Origin: Amphimedon queenslandica
Taxonomy: Eukaryota > Porifera > Demospongiae > Haplosclerida > Niphatidae
Assembly (NCBI RefSeq): GCF_000090795.2
Contig: NW_003546335.1
Span: 52,323 to 116,322, forward strand
Reading direction: 5' to 3'
Length of the DNA: 64,000 nt
Shown here: positions 27,236-43,057 of the stretch, in pieces
How positions within the stretch are numbered: position 1 is the stretch's first letter
Layout of the letters: every line of letters begins with the position of its first letter
Made by a program: the position numbers and the translations under genes
The notes under the pieces: model-generated
Databases searched by the model: none
What the model saw: the letters and a program-made list of their open reading frames with translations, nothing else
Told to the model about the DNA's origin: nothing

Positions 27236-27829
27236 CTTGGGCCTATTGAAGACATTAGCCTTTCAGAGAGAGAGAGAGAGAGAGGGAGGGAGAGAGTGAG
27301 GGACAGCTAGTAGGGGATTCAAAGAAGAAAGCCTGAAGACAAGAGCATCTTAGAGAGGGAGGGAGAGAGAGAGGAGGAGCTGAGGAACAGCAGTATATCA
27401 CTAAATCATGAGTTGGTTATTGAGAGAGGAGAGGGAGCTAGGGAAGGAGTATATTTGGGAGATTAACGTGCTAACTTGTTTTTACTTGATTCATAGGAGC
27501 TGTAAAGGTAATGGGTTTCAAGTCCTTGTCAAGTCTTTGGTTTTTAAAGTCTTTGATGTCTTTTTGAAGTCTTTGATGTCCTTGTACAAGTCCAAATTGG
27601 AGAGCTAGGTCCTCTTGTGTGTTGGAGTATAGCATTAAGGAGATTTAGGAGCAAGTTGTTATTGTATTATTGTATTGCTAGTTGGAACTGCCTCCAGCTA
27701 GTAATACCTAATCCCTTACTGGTTCTGTTAGGGTCAATGTAGGTAGGACAGTGTAGTTTTGAGAATGTACTTTTATAGCAAGGTTATTATGGTATACATG
27801 TATACACGTAGGTATCATTGTGTCATTTA
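27236..27829. other. GA-rich tracts and unassigned sequence
   Basis: GAGAGA tracts at about 27263-27300 and 27352-27380, then unique sequence with short ORFs only. No features were recognised. Confidence 0.5.
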
Positions 27830-28175
27830 AAGGTCATAGGTATAGTAGTAGAAATTAGAAGGGTACAGGTTATATAGTGTAGGTTTAGTAGTAGAAATTA
27901 GGAAACATATAGTGTTAGGTATACGGTTATATAGTGTAGTGTAGGTATAATAGAAATTATAGGAAGCAGGTAGCTAGTTATACCTAGGATATAGGTTATA
28001 GTGTAGAAATTAGAAGGTAGTTATAGGTATAGTGTAGGTATTATAGTAGAAATTAGGAAGCAGGTATAGTTATATTAGGTTATGGTGTAGGTATTGTATA
28101 GTAGAAATTGATGGTATAGTTATAGTATAGAAATTAGGAAACAGGTTATATAGTGTAGGTATAGGTTATAAATCT
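27830..28175. repeat. AT-rich minisatellite, about 55-65 bp unit
   Basis: A loosely repeated unit of the form GTATAGTAGAAATTAGGAA followed by GCAGGT, TATAGTTATA or ATATAGTGTAGG, six or more copies with length variation. Confidence 0.7.
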
Positions 28176-28291
28176 AGGTGTTATGATTTGTTATTATTTT
28201 ATTATTATTTTTTTTATAATTAAATTTATTATTATTTATTATCATTTATTATTAGTATTTTTTTACCTGGGGCCCCAGGTTTTTATAATTT

Positions 28292-28393
28292 TTGGGCAGC
28301 AATGTAGTTTCGCCTCCACGTGGCGCTGCCTGGGATGACTAGTGGTTACTACTGCTAGTGATGCTAAGAGCACTGCATTCAAGGAGAATATAA
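28292..28393. other. Duplicated 102-bp structured element, copy 1
   Basis: It begins TTGGGCAGCAATGTAG, contains CGCCTCCACGTGGCG and GACTAGTGGTTACTACTGC, and ends near GAATATAA. It matches copy 2 (29071-29172) at about 94 of 102 positions. A nested hairpin GGCAG/CTGCC with CGCC/GGCG inside, and a second stem ending CTAGTGAT, are visible. Confidence 0.7.
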
Positions 28394-28589
28394 AATACTA
28401 AAGATAAGTATCCATCAGGATTTTAATATTATCATTGATAGGATCAAGCAGAAATAGAGATAAAATATCAACAGGAATAATACTCAAGACTGAAGCAAGA
28501 GATTTACTATACTAGTTTTAATCTTTTTTTAAAAGATAATTCTTTTAAATTGTAATTGCATGTATCTATGCCGATTTTAATATTTTTTA

Positions 28590-29010
28590 TGAACACGAAG
28601 CTCCTGTTTAAAAGACTAAAGAGTTAAAGTATAGTGTCAGATGGAGCACCAAGTCCCTGTTTGAAAGACTATTACAGTATAGCATCAATACTGTTATGTA
28701 TTAACCTTCCTTTGTTAAGAGCACCAAGTCCCTTTTTGAAAGACTAAAGCTCTTACAGTATAGTATCAATAGTGTCATGTATTAACCTTTCTTTGTTAAG
28801 ATGTCTATTTTTTGAAATGGAGCACCAAGTCCCTGTTTGAAAGACTAAAGATCTTACAGTATAGTATCAATAGTGTCATATGTATTAACCTTTCTTTGTT
28901 AAGATGTCTATTTTTTGAAATGGAGCACCAAGTCCCTTTTGAAAGACTAAAGATCTTACAGTGTAGCATCAGTATTGTCATGTATTAACCTTTCTTTGTT
29001 AAGACCGAGT
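28590..29010. repeat. Tandem repeat, four to five units of about 75-105 bp
   Basis: GAGCACCAAGTCCC recurs at 28644, 28719, 28820 and 28923. Each time it is followed by TTGAAAGACTA, CTTACAGTATAG and a TGTATTAACCTTTCTTTG block. It lies between the two copies of the 102-bp element. Confidence 0.85.
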
Positions 29011-29070
29011 TCCTCTTAAAGTTGAAGTCCATTCAGTTAGTGTTAATATATTGTTAATTATCATTACAGG

Positions 29071-29172
29071 TTGGGCAGCAATGTAGTGCCGCCTCCACGT
29101 GGCGCTGCCTGGGATCACTAGTGGCTACTACTGCTAGTGATGCTAAGAGCACTACCTACAAGAAGAATATAA
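29071..29172. other. Duplicated 102-bp structured element, copy 2
   Basis: Same element as 28292-28393. Here the second stem is perfect (ATCACTAG pairing with CTAGTGAT around a 12-nt loop). Sequence beyond the element is related between the copies but clearly more diverged, so the core looks constrained. Confidence 0.7.
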
Positions 29173-29668
29173 CAAGACTGTACTAACAGTAACTATTATA
29201 CTCATAGCAAATCTTAATATTTTTTGGTAGATTCAAGTTGAAATAAAGATGAAATCTCAAGTCGTGCAATAGTCAAGAAGCAACAGATTTTTAAAGACAC
29301 GATGACTCTTCCTTGACTCTCATAAACGTTTTGCTAATTTTAATTTTAAAAAGTATTTTTTAATTTTTTTGATTAAATATAATAGCGATTTAAATGCAAA
29401 GCAGCTGTCATTGCATGCCTATATTCTGGCTGTTACAGCTAATACTGTAGTGAGCACTGTTACTTCATTATAAATGCATGGAATATACACATTAATTTTA
29501 CTGATGCATAATGTATATGCACTTACATGTACACATGTCATTTGAGATTTTAATGAGTTTTTAAAGTTGCTCTAAAATTTATGTGCCATGTGGTTCTGGT
29601 AGATCAATTTATTACTCCCTCCTCCTCCAGTCCAGACATTCTGAGACAGACTGCACGTGTGTATCTCA
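29173..29668. other. NUP43 upstream spacer
   Basis: AT-rich, with weak similarity to the sequence after the first copy of the 102-bp element. It presumably contains the NUP43 promoter, but no clear motif was identified. Confidence 0.5.
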
Positions 29669-32600
29669 ATGTCTGAGCCAGTGTTGAAGTATATTGGTCA
29701 TAAAGCTAGCAAAGTAAGATGGGAACCTGTTGAGAGCATAGAGAGAGGGACTCGGTTTGTTACAGGAAGCTATGATGACAAGGTAAGGGCTAAGCCTAGG
29801 CTAAGGGCTATCCATTAGATCTTTCATTATCAAAATTTGAAATCCAATTAACATAAATGCCTGCCTTTAAGCTTATGAGCCATTAGATATTATGTACTCT
29901 TGGCCATAGTAATCCTTACAGACTAGGTTAGGAGGAAGTATCTTTGTTGGTATTTCTGGAGTAAGTTTCATAAAATCCACCATTTCATTGCATACTATAT
30001 ATATGGCACATGGGCTGCCTACCAATATAAACTCACCAATTCCATTTTTGGAAAAATATTTGCAAAGAAAATGAGTCCATTTTCTGTATTTTGTTTAGGT
30101 TAATAAGGTTCGTCTGTATAACTACAGTCTTGATGATAGCACTGGGTCATTTAATGAACCGAATGAGGTTTCCTCCTGCTCAGTGTCTGGCGATGTGACT
30201 GACCTTTTGTTTATTGACAGGAGATACTTATTGGTCGCATTATCCAATGGCTCAGTCTCTGTAATAAAGAATGAAGATAACGTAAGATAATTAAATGTGT
30301 GGGTGGTTATCTTTTTGACTGCATATAATGTACCGTATAGCGGGTATATTCCGTTCGAGTTTAATTTCGTTCTTTTTGTTCTCATTCCTAGTGGAACGAA
30401 CATTTTCAGGGTGTTTCCTCAATGCCATGTGTGTAAAATGGCTGCTCAGAATGAAAATAAAACGAACGAAAATTTCTAGAATGAACATTTTCCCAGATGA
30501 AATATACCCGCTATACGGTATTCATTTTTCAAAATTTTTTGTAATGTTTCCTTTTTTGAAGTCAATCAAACCATTATGTATGTGCTCTTGCTATAGCCCT
30601 CAGCGATTTACAAAAGTTGACATATTCATAATTTAGTGAGACTTTGAAACTAAACTAATATCTTTGTTACTAGACTCTGTGTCCAGCGTATGAATGGAAA
30701 GGCGTTCACTGCAGTAATGCTAGTCCAGTTCCTGTTACTAGCATAACTCACTATTCACTGACTAATGATGACACTGTACTAACTGCTGGAGAGGATGGGA
30801 GGATTGCTGTACTGAGACTTGATAAGCCCACACCATCGAGCTTTATAGGTAAGGATTCTACTGTCATAAATTGTACTGTGGGACTTTGCATAGCTTAAAC
30901 CTACTATTATTTGCGTCGACTAATTTTAGCGAAATCAGCAAAAGTCATGTTTAGCGTTACTAATTTTAGCATTTTTAACCAAATTAACTATAAATAATAA
31001 CCATTATAATGAATAATAATTATTTTGGCATCTGTTTAATTTAGCGATTTAAAGCTCTCTCGCTAATATAGCTAAATTTAGTAGACGCTAAAAATAGTAG
31101 GATTAAGGTATATTGGTCTTAAGTGAGGTAGTGATCGTGTTACATGTATAATTAAATAATCCAGTTAACCTTTCTGTAAATGTCTACTATGTTTTATATC
31201 AAGGGATTAATGCAATATTTTTTTGTTTATTGTTTTTGTTAATATTCAATTATTTAGTTTGCGTTCTTTTTGTTTAATTACATTCCATTCATTCCTATTG
31301 TCTTTTTATTTCCTTTTCTACATAATAGTTTTATCTGCCTAATTAAGTATTAGCACAACACTGTAGTGGATATTTGAACTCTATTTGGTAATGAATGCCA
31401 ATAACGTTGACATCATGCATACATGTTGTTCATGCCATCTAATAAGGATGTACATGTGTTTGTATCATTCATGCATTCACATTGTGTCCATATAGTTTTT
31501 TCAAAAATGGGCTCTGAAATCACCTCCAATTTTTATTACATTTTCTGATGCATATTGATGCATATTGCATATTGATTTTTCAAGTTATGGCCACTTTTAA
31601 AAATAGGCCATTTTCTGAAAAAATCCCTGTGCTATATATAGCCCATGGTTTTTTCCGAAAAATGACTAAAAACTCACCCCCAATTTTTATTACATTTTCT
31701 GATACATATTGATGTCCTTATGTTGTGTAGAAAGTTTGAACTGATTCCGACTTCAATTTTTCAAGTTATGGCCACTTTTAAAAATAGGCCATTTTCTGAA
31801 AAAATCCCTGTACTATAGCCCATGGTTTTTTCCGAAAAATGGCTAAAAACTCACCCCCAATTTTTATTACATTTTCTGATATGTATTGATGTCCTTATGC
31901 TGTGTAGAAAGTTTGAGCCAATTCTGACTTCAATTTTTCAAGTTATGGCCACTTTTAAAAATAGGCCATTTTCTGAAAAAATCCCTGTGCCCATGAAAAT
32001 GGCTCCAAAATCAACCCCAATTAAAAATACCGGAGTTAGTGTTTACTTGTACTACTGTAATAGTAATTAGTCACTGTACATTTTCCATTTATAGTACAGT
32101 TTATAGTAGAGTAGAGAGACTTTTGCTAGTCCATAATTATGATATAATATGTAGTGATATAATTTTGTTTTGTGTCATGCAAGAAATGTCATGAACATGA
32201 AATTTGTGTGGTATTGTGTAATAATCATATTGCTGCAAGGTTTTGTACAGGAAATTGTTTGATGGGGGAATTACTATGATTGACTCCTATTACTGGTTTA
32301 GCAGTAATCAATGTATTGTGTAAAATTCTGAAAATGTTCAGTCAACATTATACAAGGGAAGTACAGATTTCGAAGCAACTTCAGTTTTGATTGGAATCAG
32401 CTCTAATGTAACTATACATTTTAAGCATCAGAGAATTTCTCCTATTTTTGATGATTATAGGAGGGTTGAGATACATTGTAATGAGCCTGATTATTATTAG
32501 TAATCTAGTATACAAAATTTACTCTCACAATATTATTGATTTGCTACTCTTTGTCTAATTACTAATAATATTAGTTGTAGTTAGTACTATTGCTGTTACA

Positions 32601-33552
32601 ACATATTTCCTTGTTGCCAATGACTATAATCATAACTAATACCAGCACCTATTACTACCAATTACATATCAATACATTATTCCTTTTATTGCAGATGACA
32701 AAGACAGCACGTCAATCACATCCTTGATCAGTTATTATCATTCCGAGGTTTTGGCTGCTAATTTGAGCGGACAGCTAAAGCTCTGGGACCTTAGAGCCAG
32801 CTCTACTGCACCTGCTAAGACATTCCCCATGTAAGCATGAGTGAAATGCAATTGTAAATATTCTACTAATGATACCTGGTATGGACAGCAACACACACAG
32901 ACATACAGTTGCTGTGTCTGTTTATTCATTCATTCATTTACTTCCTATTTATTGCATTCTTAGTAAATTGACACACAAACACATTTGCCCGTGGCTATAG
33001 TAATTTTAACTTGTCTTGTTTTTATACCAAAGTTACTATTTCTTGTTCCTGCAAAATATTGATTTTTAAAGTACCCAGTGGTACAATATTAAAGTCCATT
33101 TGAATTCACCTGAGCCCAGGAAGTGATTAGAAACCCCACCCAATAATTAACACAATGCACTAATATTGTGAAAAGTATAGCTGTACTTTCTGCATTGGTT
33201 ATACAACCAGCTTGGAGTTAAAGAGCTACAGCTGCTTCTTAAGTAGTACAATAGATGCTGCAAAAGGAGAGGAATGCACTGGTATGTTTATTTTTTACAA
33301 TAGAACTTGTAAGTCAAAAGTTATTGCAAGAAAACAAGGGCTCAGGTGAACACAAATGGACTTTAGTATCATTAATTTATAAATCGTTTGTTTTTCTTAC
33401 TGATTGTGAAAATTGTCTCTTGAGTTAACATCTAATACAGTACAGTTTGGTACTAACACGTGAAAATTGTTTTGTGTACATGTACATGTACATATCCTAA
33501 TATATGCTGCACTCTACATACATGTACATGTAGTCAACCCTTGAGATATTTG

Positions 33553-33584
<32 letters not shown>

Positions 33585-36500
33585 AACACACACACACGTA
33601 ATGAAGCAAATGTCTGTCATTATTTAATGTAAATATAGCTTCAGTCTTTGCCAATAAAGTTTATCCACTCAACAATTATATAATCAGTCCCCCAATGCAA
33701 GAATGGGGGGACAACACCATTCCTTTATAATTACCCAATGTCCCTCTACACATACTCATAATGTTGTACTTATACCATTTACTATTGATTAGAACAATTA
33801 CCAGTAATTCCTTGTTTCTCTGTCCATGTGTAGGATACGTGTATGTGTATTGTCTTTGCATAATGAAGTGTATTATGGTATTTATGTATTTATTCATGAG
33901 AGCTACATAGTGTCATAGTACTCTGTTCCTGTATGTACATTGTGCATATTATGATTATCCTATTATTATTATGATTAGAAACAATGCCCCCTCATTGTCT
34001 CCCTCTCCCTTTGTCAACAGCATAAAACTGCTAGTCTGCAGCTACACAAACAAACTCTGCCCATTGTTTGTGGCTATTATGATCTCTACACAAACTCTCT
34101 CTCTCTCATTTCTAAGAATTGTCATTCCCCAAGGATATCATATTAGCATATGATCAAGTGTGTTCTCATACTTGTGATTCCTATTTAATAGTTGGGTAAT
34201 GTACCCTTCCCTTCCGTATTTTAATATCATTCTCTGAATTTTGTTGCTCGTATTGTGTGTCTTCATGTGCACTATTGTCTGCATTTGTGGCTTGATTAAG
34301 TTAAAGAATATTGTCTCCATGAAAATCAGGTGTTTACGTTAAACAAAGGCTACTGTTTCAATCGGTCATTTTTACTTTTAATCAAACTAATACTTCAAAT
34401 AATTGCGATGTTGTATCATCATCATAAATTATAAATAAGTAGTGTAGATCGACCATTTTTTCTAAAGAGTACCATTAGTGCTACAAAGTTACTTCTTAAG
34501 TCTCTGATATATTTTGTGTCTCTACATATAATACTATACACTGCCTATGGTATGCAGAATTCTTGTGCCAAATTCGAATGATTCTTTTTATTTACAATTT
34601 CAACATTCTTTGGGCTATTGCGTTCATGTGTATTCCCATAATTGTTGTGATTCGCCACCTGCTTCTGACGAAATCGAGAGAAATATATCAAAAAAATATT
34701 TCCCATAGCATGTAAGACAAATTGTTACGTAATGAGTATGTACTGTGTAATTATTTAATGCTCCTTGTGTTTTATTACTCTACCCCACATTGCCTTTTTT
34801 ATTGCAAGTATTGTATTACTATCCTCCCAACATTGCCCAATTATTTGTAACAAGACGCGTAATCGCGTATACATTTTCCCCCGACCGCATATCTCTACAA
34901 CAACCTTGAGACAATAGAGGAGGCATATCGTATACAGCTATTGATGAACATCAAATGGCTAGCCTACACATTCCTGGCATGTTATAGACTACGATGCATC
35001 ATTTTCAGGCATGCAGTCAATTAGTGGCAATAGAAACATTCAGCCTTCCCACACATACTGCCACCTTCTTCGTATGTACACGCACACGTACGCTAGAGAA
35101 TGTAATTATGTGTATAAAACTATAGCTACAAAATCAAATTCTAATTATATAATCAAAGCACATCACAGTTTATATGTACACAACGACACCTGCCCACTCA
35201 TAACAGACTCTGTTATTTAGCAATACAGGCTGATTGAATATTGATAGGTAGCAGTGGTAATCAGCCTCCTACACAACTTTATGTCTTGTTATTCAATCAT
35301 GATAAATTTGCTTTTCTTATATACACTAGTAACACTATACAGTTATAATATGGTCTTTATGTTTTACACATGTGTACATGTATCTTTTATTATGATAATT
35401 ATGAGGATTTCATCATTATTTCATTTATTGTTTCTATTATGATACTGTCTATTTTTGTAGTAGCTCCAGCTCTATGGTGTCTGTTAATTGTCTCTCTCAT
35501 CATCCTAACCAGTCCCACATGATCACTGCTGGTTGTGATAATGGCTCCATTGGATTCCTTGACCTCAGACAAGAGAGGATACCGATATCATTCCTTCAAG
35601 GTCACACAATGGAAGGTCAGACCATATCTTATAGTCACCATTTCATGTATGGATTTTTCATACTTTTTTACAGTCAGGCTATACCAACTTATATACATGC
35701 ACCTGTTACTTTTATGATTGCTCTCTTAACTTTATTATTTTTGTGATAAAGGTCTCTGGCTTTATTATTTTTATAAGAAAGTTTCTGTGTTTATACAGAG
35801 GTGGTCCCTTCTGGTGCTTCCCTCCTTCATACACTGTCTCCCCCAAAAACTGTCACTTCATGTGTAGTGTAAAGGTCACCTCAGATCCATTATGCTCTAG
35901 AATGCACTTTCAAAACACTGTTGTGTGTTGTTCTCATGAAGTTGGTATAGCATATCACATAATTGACCCTCCCACTTTACAGCCTGTTCTGTACCTTATA
36001 ATTTCAACATTGACTCAAGTTATAGTACTATATCTAATGTAGATTGAATCTACTATATTATTATACTGCTGTGTATTAATGTATGAAAATTATTATTAAT
36101 ACACTTGTTGATTACTAATCTATACTACACCATTTTCACATGGTACTATTACACTGTTGTACTATGCATACCATGATTACTATTGCTCCATTCCTTATAC
36201 AGTATGGTTGTTTCTCATGACTGCTAGTAATTCTGTTTATCTAAATTTGATTTAGTGCCATGAACATATGTGTATGTTCTAATTGATGTGTCTCGTATTA
36301 CACATCCAATAAACTGTGTGTGTGTGTGGGTGTCTCACTCTTTCATCTTTCTCTTTTATTAATTTATTTTGTACTCCCTCTCTCTCTCTCTCTCTATTTC
36401 TCCCTCACTCTGTCCCCCTCCCTCTCTCTCTCTTCCTGCCTCTCTCTCTCTCTCTCTCTCCTTCCTTTTCCTTCTAGTTTGGGAGTCTCGATTCCATTCA

Positions 36501-36791
36501 CTGTATCCTGATAATCTAATTTCCTGCTCCCAAGATGGATCACTGTTGCACTGGGCTTCACTACAAAGACACTACAACAGAGACCCTCATCACGCCGTCT
36601 CTTCCTCTTCTAACGACGACCATATTTGGTCGCACACAGCCATTGCTAAGGGTAACTTTGAAGCAACTAGACTCATCCCGGAGAGCAATGTCCACTCGGT
36701 CAATTCCTTTGATGTATCTAATAAGAATTGTGTTGTGGGTGTCACTGATGGTGAAGCAATGTATGTACTCCCTAATATAGACTGTCATTAG
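29669..36791 (+). CDS. NUP43: Nucleoporin NUP43 (Y-complex WD40 protein)
   Basis: Six exons (29669-29782, 30099-30281, 30674-30848, 32695-32830, 35461-35615, 36478-36791) give 358 residues, close to the 380 of human NUP43. NUP43 is a seven-bladed propeller on the outer ring (Y complex) of the nuclear pore and at kinetochores. Family blocks are KASKVRWEPV, RFVTGSYDD, GEDGRIAVLR, GQLKLWDLRA, HPNQSHMITAGCDNGS, SCSQDGSLLHW, and the closing DGEAMYVLPN. The exon 5 acceptor has two options three bases apart (TAG/TAG), giving Ile-Ser or Ile alone. Introns 3 and 4 are long for this window (1.8 and 2.6 kb) and carry repeats and two MITEs or satellites. Confidence 0.92.
30333..30518. mobile_element. MITE with perfect 18-bp inverted ends and TA target sites
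   Basis: CCGTATAGCGGGTATATT at the left end is exactly mirrored by AATATACCCGCTATACGG at the right, with TA on each side, as for Tc1/mariner-type insertion. Subterminal sequence is also imperfectly inverted (CGTTC-rich against GAACG-rich). It is 186 bp, non-coding, in NUP43 intron 2. Confidence 0.88.
30895..31106. mobile_element. MITE flanked by TTAA, piggyBac-like
   Basis: TTAA at 30895-30898 and 31103-31106 flanks imperfect inverted ends of about 32 bp sharing CCTACTATT, GCGT, ACTAA and TTTAGC. The interior is AT-rich and non-coding. It lies in NUP43 intron 3, about 380 bp after the TA-flanked MITE. Confidence 0.75.
31495..31995. repeat. Repeat family B, about three units, in NUP43 intron 3
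   Basis: Units contain CCCATGGTTTTTTCCGAAAA, AATGGCTAAAAACTCACCCC, CAATTTTTATTACATTTTCT, TGATGTCCTTATG, GTGTAGAAAGTTTGA, and TTCAATTTTTCAAGTTATGG. The middle part (CTTATGTTGTGTAGAAAGTTTGA-like) is shared with family A. Confidence 0.85.
33552..33598. repeat. (CA)n microsatellite in NUP43 intron 4
   Basis: CACACA runs with AAAC interruptions. Confidence 0.95.
36375..36470. repeat. (CT)n tract serving as the polypyrimidine tract of NUP43 exon 6
   Basis: A roughly 95-base CTCTCT-rich tract directly precedes the acceptor CCTTCTAG at 36470-36477, so the microsatellite doubles as an extreme polypyrimidine tract. Confidence 0.85.
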
Positions 36792-37119
36792 TACTAACAC
36801 TATTAGTAGTAAACATGCTTCATCTATGTGAGCAATATGTCATTATAGTAATGATGATAATATGTACATGTATGTACAATTGACTAGTATTATACTTGTC
36901 AATGTTGTCACTCATTAAGTACATGTATATTCATTGTTTTTCAATATGTCTTTTATTCTACTAATTATTAATCGCTATTGCTGCAATACTCGATCAGTTA
37001 CTATTTTAATATAATATTACATGTTCAGCAGTGACTATTTTAATTTGAACCAGCTTAATAAAGGAAATGTCAACACTTATCAGCAATAATGATGATAATG
37101 ATATATTAAATTTATCAGC
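36792..37119. other. Tail-to-tail spacer between NUP43 and EEF1AKMT1
   Basis: AT-rich 3' flanks of two converging genes; nothing else was recognised. Confidence 0.6.
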
Positions 37120-39007
37120 TCATTTCAATGCACTGTCATAGTTCACATAACAAGAGAAACTATTGGCTAAGTTGTTCCTGTGTCTTGGGATGAAATTACG
37201 GCATTCCTCCACTTGTAGGATTTGTTTTGCCAGTTCTCCCATTACAGTACCTAATGATAGTCAAAACATACGAAAGAGAGTGAAATCAGATAGATGGAGT
37301 ACATTGTACTAATGATGGTGACCTGTGCACTCTGATGTACTCTCTTCACTCGACAGCTGTGAGACAGCATAGATATTAGAGTAAATTTCATTTACTCTAA
37401 TATCTATGGAGACAGAAGGTGTGATGCCAAAATAACAATTATCAGCAGAGTAAGAAGAGTCAGTGAATATGATTAGTACATACTACATGGTCTATGAGAT
37501 GATGTCATTGATATAATGTGCTTATTTATAATGGGCTTATCATATCAGTTGTAGAGACTCATTCTCAGACAACACAGTCTCTAATCGAATTGCTTATACA
37601 GCCAAAGATAGTACATCTCACCTACAGTCCTACACACTATTGATTCTTGCCTTGTTGTGTTGGGGTAGTGCGTGTGAAAAAAATAAGACATGGGAGTGTT
37701 AAACTTAATTATGACGTACATAATTCTCGAGTAACATGCATTAACTTAAGCCCCTCCGCATCCTTAATGTCACATTAGTCTTAATTCACATGTGGCAATT
37801 TGCCACACTGGCAATTAACATGATAACATCCTCTTTTTATTTTATGGATTTGTGCCACTAATAACAATAATAATAATAATATGAAGCAAAAAGAAGCAAT
37901 TTGTAACCATTAATTTTGCCTCTCACTTCTAACAATGATTACCCACTTAACCCAATTTTGCTTGATACTGATACACTGTATTACATAGGGAATGATACTG
38001 ATACACGGAAGGGAGTGAAGATGACTTACATTGTATCCATCCACGGACAATAACAAATTATTATTTCATCCTAACTATGCTTTGTGCACAATCATGATAT
38101 AATCTGCATTAAATTTGGATGCGTTTGAATGCAACGAGCATCAAAGCCCCATCATTTCATGCTGCTTACCCGTGCATAGAATTATTTTATTAGTAGTCAG
38201 TAGTCGAATGGTTTGAGAGACCTTTGTTAAACATTCCTCGGAGAGAAACGGCGGATCAGCAATGACCAAGTCAAATCCTAAACTCTTAATGCTATCCGGT
38301 ACATCCAATGGAGCATTGTAATCATAATGAACATAGTCTTCTCCATGTATAGCAAAACGTTTGTCATATTCAAGGAGTACTATACGGCTTTGTTTGCAAG
38401 ACGAGTCTTGGGAGAGTTTTGCATAGAGAGTTGGACATGATATGCAAGCAATGCTATATAGAGATATATTGAGGAATTATTTACTCAATAATATTTAATG
38501 ATAAGTATTATGATAATCATACTTTCCTTCCGATTCTTTAAAGCATTCCTCGGCCAGTGTTGCTGTTGTCTCTTCGTCGTACCAAAACTGACTCAATTGC
38601 TAAAAAAGGAATTTTGGTGGACATGTGGAATTTGTAGCCTGGTGTGTGTACAAGTCGCAAACAGTTTGTGGTTTTCAAGATTATGGTCAGGAAACCACAT
38701 TGGAGACTGGAAAAAAGGCAATCGTGAATGTGTTTGGGGGCAGTCAGTATATGAAGGGATAATTCTTTAGTAATGCAATTATGATAATCATTGCCAAAAC
38801 ATAATGAGAGTTTTCCAATTTTGGGTGTGGCAGCCACACACGTGTGAATACATGACTACTCTTTGTGTGTGCTAAATGTACCCAGTCCTCTTGCACTGTA
38901 TTGACACATTCCTGCTTTGCTATTTGCTCATCATAGAATTCTTGAAGTGCCGCCAAGGCATACGCCGATAAGACAGGAATGTCTTCGTCTCCTTCATCGG
39001 TAGCCAT
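37120..39007 (-). CDS. EEF1AKMT1: EEF1A lysine methyltransferase 1
   Basis: Four exons (5' to 3': 38882-39007, 38523-38599, 38170-38453, 37120-37250) give 205 residues (human about 214). The enzyme transfers methyl groups from SAM to a lysine of elongation factor 1A. The N-terminus PVLSAYALAALQEFYDEQ, then EDW followed by QLSQFWYDEETT, and the end NNLANSFSCYVNYDSALK match the family closely. The DPPF catalytic motif (IADPPFLSEECL) of N6-type methyltransferases is intact. The gene was formerly annotated as N6AMT2. It is head to head with LATS across about 400 bases. Confidence 0.93.
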
Positions 39008-39404
39008 GATTTTAAAAACAACAATTAATTTTCTTATTAATAACTGTAAACGAGGGCGTTGGAGCTAGAGGTGTGTATTTAGTGTTTTGTCAATTTGTGA
39101 TTTTATGTTTGGTGACTGGTGGGAGTGTTATTTTATCTGTTCCTTTGAGCCGCTGAATCTGCAAAGGAAATTAGGAATGTTCAGACGGGCGAGTGCTGGC
39201 ATCCGTAGTATGCGGAATGGAATGCATAGAATACGGTGCTACTTCCTCTGTAAACGGAGATAATAAGAGTATACGGCCAGTATACGTTGGTATCCTGCCG
39301 GGCGAGCACTTTTTGTGTTTGTGTGTTCTGTGGATTTGAGGCAGTTGAAAAAGGAGAGTTGGTACTGATCTTGCAAAAAATACCTCCCTCCTCCAGAAAG
39401 AGAG
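39008..39404. promoter_or_regulatory. Shared 5' interval of EEF1AKMT1 and LATS
   Basis: 397 bases separate the divergent start codons. AGTATACG occurs twice near 39270-39286. No TATA box was seen. The divergent arrangement suggests a bidirectional promoter. Confidence 0.45.

Positions 39405-43057
<3,653 letters not shown>

Noticed and set aside
28292-28393. H/ACA snoRNA reading of the 102-bp element (AGAGCA as H box)
   Set aside because: Both stems precede the AGAGCA, so the hairpin-hinge-hairpin-tail order is wrong and no ACA sits three bases from a defined end.
32831-35460. Nested gene in the 2.6-kb NUP43 intron
   Set aside because: ORFs of 60-75 residues on either strand show no domain, coding bias or splice structure; only a CA microsatellite and AT-rich sequence were seen.
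36320-36477. Ser/Leu-rich ORFs before NUP43 exon 6
   Set aside because: They translate the (CT)n polypyrimidine tract of the intron.
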